Shown here piece after piece: positions 61,882 through 64,000 of a DNA stretch of 64,000 nucleotides. The DNA is from Amycolatopsis vastitatis (GTDB lineage Bacteria; Actinomycetota; Actinomycetes; Mycobacteriales; Pseudonocardiaceae): positions 1-64,000 of the forward strand of contig NZ_NMUL01000042.1 in the NCBI RefSeq assembly GCF_002234595.1, read 5' to 3'. The notes beneath the pieces were generated by a model, which saw nothing but the letters and a program-made list of their open reading frames with translations, had not been told where the DNA came from and searched no databases. The position numbers were made by a program, and so were the translations under genes. Each line of letters opens with the position of its first letter. Position 1 is the first letter of the stretch.

Positions 61882-64000
61882 GTGAGCTATCGGCAGAGAA
61901 GAACCCGGACACTCCTGGCGGCGGCGGTGCTCGCCGTCGCCGTGAGCGGGGCGACCGTTCCGGCGGCCACCGGGCAGGAACCGGCGAGAGCGGTGGTCAC
62001 CGCCGCGAGCCCGGCCACCGCGGTGCCCGGCTTCCTGATCCAGACGTCGGCGCAGGTCAGCGACGACTCCGCGGTTTCCAAGCCCGGCTACGACACGTCC
62101 GGCTGGTACCCGGTCGGCCCGCGGTCGACCGTCTACGCCGGCCTGCTGGCCAACGGCAAGTACGCCGACCCGTTCTACTCGACGAACATGAAGAACGTGC
62201 CGACCGCGGACTTCAAGGTCCCGTGGTGGTACCGCACCGACCTGACCGTCACCGACACCACCCAGCGCACGTACCTCGACTTCAGTGGCGTGCTGTCGAA
62301 GGCCGACGTCTGGGTCAACGGGACGCGGATCGCCGACAAGACCCAGGTCACCGGCGCCTACACCCGCCACGACCTGGACATCACCGCGCAGGTGAAGGCG
62401 GGCACGAACAGCGTCGCGTTCAAGATCTACCCGAACGACCCGAACAAGGACCTGTCGATGGGCTGGATCGACTGGGCGCAGACCCCGCCGGACCAGAACA
62501 TGGGCATCGTGCGGGACGTCCTCGTCCGGCGCAGCGGCCCGGTGGCGCTGCGCGGCGGCCACGTCGTCACGAAGCTGACCGGGCTGAGCCACGCCGACCT
62601 GACGGTGAAGGCCGACGTCCGCAACGACAGCGCGGCCGCGGTGTCGGCGACGGTGTCGGGCACGGTCGCCGGACGCGCGATCAGCCAGCCGGTTTCGCTG
62701 GCGGCCAAGGAGAAGAAGACCGTCACCTTCCCGGCGGTCGGGATCGACAACCCGCAGATCTGGTGGCCGGCCGGGATGGGCGGGCAACCGCTCTACGACC
62801 TCGACCTGACCGCGAGCGCCGGCGGCACGGCGTCGGACTCCTCGCACTCGAGCTTCGGCGTCCGCCAGGTGACGGCGAACAAGAACTCGGGCGGCGGCCG
62901 CGCGTACACGATCAACGGGCGTCCGCTGCTGATCAAGGGCGGCGGCTACTCGCCGGACCTGTTCCTGCGCTGGAACGAGCAGTACGCGGCGGACAAGCTC
63001 GCCTACGTCAAGGACCTCGGGCTCAACACCGTGCGCCTGGAAGGGCACATCGAACCGGACGAGTTCTTCGACCTCGCCGACCGGATGGGCGTGCTGACGC
63101 TGCCCGGCTGGGAGTGCTGCGACAAGTGGGAGGGCCAGGTCAACGGCAGCGAACCGGGTGACTCGTGGACGTCCGCGGACTACCCGGTGGCGAAGGCGTC
63201 GATGACCGCGGAAGCCGAGCGGCTGCGCGACCACCCGAGCGTCATCTCGTTCCTCATCGGCAGCGACTTCGCGCCCGACGCGACGATCGAGAAGAACTAC
63301 CTCGACGCGCTGAGCGCCGCGGACTGGCCGACGCCGGTGGTGCCGGCCGCGTCGGCGAAGTCCTCGCCGCAGCTGGGGTCGTCCGGGATGAAGATGAACG
63401 GCCCGTACGACTACGTCCCGCCGAACTACTGGTACGACAAGGCGCACAGCGACCTCGGCGGTGCGTGGGGCTTCAACTCCGAGACCAGCGCCGGGCCGGA
63501 CATCCCGACGATGGACACGCTCAAGCGGATGATGTCGTCCGGCGAGCTGGACACGCTGTGGAAGAACCCGTCGGCCGCGCAGTACCACCGGTCCTCGTCG
63601 TCGACGTTCGCCAACCTGAAGCTGTTCGGTGACGCGCTGACCGGCCGCTACGGCAAGCCGGCGAGTCTCGACGACTTCGTCCGGAAGGCGCAGCTGGCGC
63701 AGTACGAGAACATCCGCGCCGAGTTCGAGTCGCACTCGCGCAACTTCAGCGACGGCTCGAACCCGGCCACCGGGATCATCTACTGGATGCTCAACAGCGG
63801 CTGGACGTCGCTGCACTGGCAGCTGTTCGACGCCTACCTCGACCAGAACGGCTCCTACTTCGGGGCCAAGAAGGCGAACGAGCCGCTGCACATCCAGTAC
63901 TCGTACGACACCAAGTCGGTCGTGGTGGTCAACCACAACCACGACGCGGCCTCGGGGTTGACCGCCCGCGTGCAGCTGTTCAACTTGGACGGCACCTCGA
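61882..64000 (+). CDS. csxA: Exo-beta-D-glucosaminidase, GH2 (partial, runs off window)
   Basis: The first ~706 residues of a secreted GH2 enzyme highly similar to CsxA of Amycolatopsis orientalis, which removes GlcN from the non-reducing end of chitosan oligosaccharides. A Sec signal peptide (MSYRQRRTR, then hydrophobic) is followed by the GH2 sugar-binding domain (NMKNVPTADFKVPWWYRTDL), the Ig-like domain and the barrel. Asp462 in IGSDFAPD (acid/base) and Glu534 in NSETSAGP (nucleophile) are 72 residues apart, exactly as Asp469/Glu541 in CsxA. The start is GTG with AGGAGG 8 bases upstream. The C-terminus lies outside the window. Confidence 0.95.
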   Translation, partial: MSYRQRRTRTLLAAAVLAVAVSGATVPAATGQEPARAVVTAASPATAVPGFLIQTSAQVSDDSAVSKPGYDTSGWYPVGPRSTVYAGLLANGKYADPFYSTNMKNVPTADFKVPWWYRTDLTVTDTTQRTYLDFSGVLSKADVWVNGTRIADKTQVTGAYTRHDLDITAQVKAGTNSVAFKIYPNDPNKDLSMGWIDWAQTPPDQNMGIVRDVLVRRSGPVALRGGHVVTKLTGLSHADLTVKADVRNDSAAAVSATVSGTVAGRAISQPVSLAAKEKKTVTFPAVGIDNPQIWWPAGMGGQPLYDLDLTASAGGTASDSSHSSFGVRQVTANKNSGGGRAYTINGRPLLIKGGGYSPDLFLRWNEQYAADKLAYVKDLGLNTVRLEGHIEPDEFFDLADRMGVLTLPGWECCDKWEGQVNGSEPGDSWTSADYPVAKASMTAEAERLRDHPSVISFLIGSDFAPDATIEKNYLDALSAADWPTPVVPAASAKSSPQLGSSGMKMNGPYDYVPPNYWYDKAHSDLGGAWGFNSETSAGPDIPTMDTLKRMMSSGELDTLWKNPSAAQYHRSSSSTFANLKLFGDALTGRYGKPASLDDFVRKAQLAQYENIRAEFESHSRNFSDGSNPATGIIYWMLNSGWTSLHWQLFDAYLDQNGSYFGAKKANEPLHIQYSYDTKSVVVVNHNHDAASGLTARVQLFNLDGTS

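Overview
The window is very GC-rich actinobacterial chromosome. GTG starts are common, genes often overlap by 1-4 bases, and a complete GH2 N-terminus and catalytic core strongly resembling CsxA exo-beta-D-glucosaminidase of Amycolatopsis orientalis lies at the right end. With the core gene order (tyrS-mpg-argHRFDBJC ... pheTS-trmH-rplT-rpmI-infC ... uvrA-MBL) this points to Pseudonocardiaceae, most likely Amycolatopsis. The gene order matches the corresponding mycobacterial block, but accessory segments are spliced into it.

Layout. 0.2-9.5 kb (minus strand): tyrS, a 3-methyladenine glycosylase gene and the arginine operon argC-J-B-D-F-R followed by argH, with no argG. 9.5-14.6 kb: a WYL regulator, two unknown proteins, a secreted tripeptidyl-aminopeptidase-like hydrolase, an AlkD-like glycosylase and a 21-bp tandem repeat array. 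14.6-21.2 kb: pheST, a TrmH-type rRNA methylase, rplT, rpmI, infC (apparently with an AUC start) and a DUF1844 protein. 21.4-29.6 kb: a catabolic cluster with a GntR regulator and ACC-deaminase family enzyme, RidA/IclR/sugar kinase, and a D-serine dehydratase-like enzyme, N-acyl-D-amino-acid deacylase and GntP permease. 29.6-35.3 kb: a likely DasR-controlled aminosugar locus (dre-like site, Tat-exported lactonase, ABC lipoprotein and two permeases, GH20 hexosaminidase). 35.4-46.3 kb: M64 metallopeptidase, CitA/CitB-type two-component system with a DctA-type carrier, HxlR regulator with an MFS exporter, and a lipoprotein / ECF sigma / anti-sigma / SRPBCC operon. 46.3-51.3 kb: uvrA, an acyltransferase and an MBL-fold hydrolase. 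51.3-59.1 kb: a membrane-anchored NB-ARC/WD40 STAND ATPase, an AMIN-like secreted protein, and a minus-strand set made of a Crp-family regulator, a 14-codon ORF with a strong Shine-Dalgarno, a helical/beta protein, a nucleotide-cyclase-like protein and a DUF1684 protein. 59.1-64 kb: rnhA, a YchJ-like gene, a membrane protein pair with a Nudix-like tail, and csxA running off the window.

How it fits together. GH20 hexosaminidase, aminosugar ABC transporter, dre site and CsxA form a chitin/chitosan theme. D-aminoacylase, D-serine dehydratase-like enzyme, ACC-deaminase-like enzyme and RidA form a D-amino-acid theme in which RidA would clear reactive enamine intermediates. The least explained parts are the Crp / short ORF / cyclase-like module at 56.3-59.1 kb and a 21-bp repeat family present at two distant intergenic sites, one of which supplies the C-terminus of a protein.
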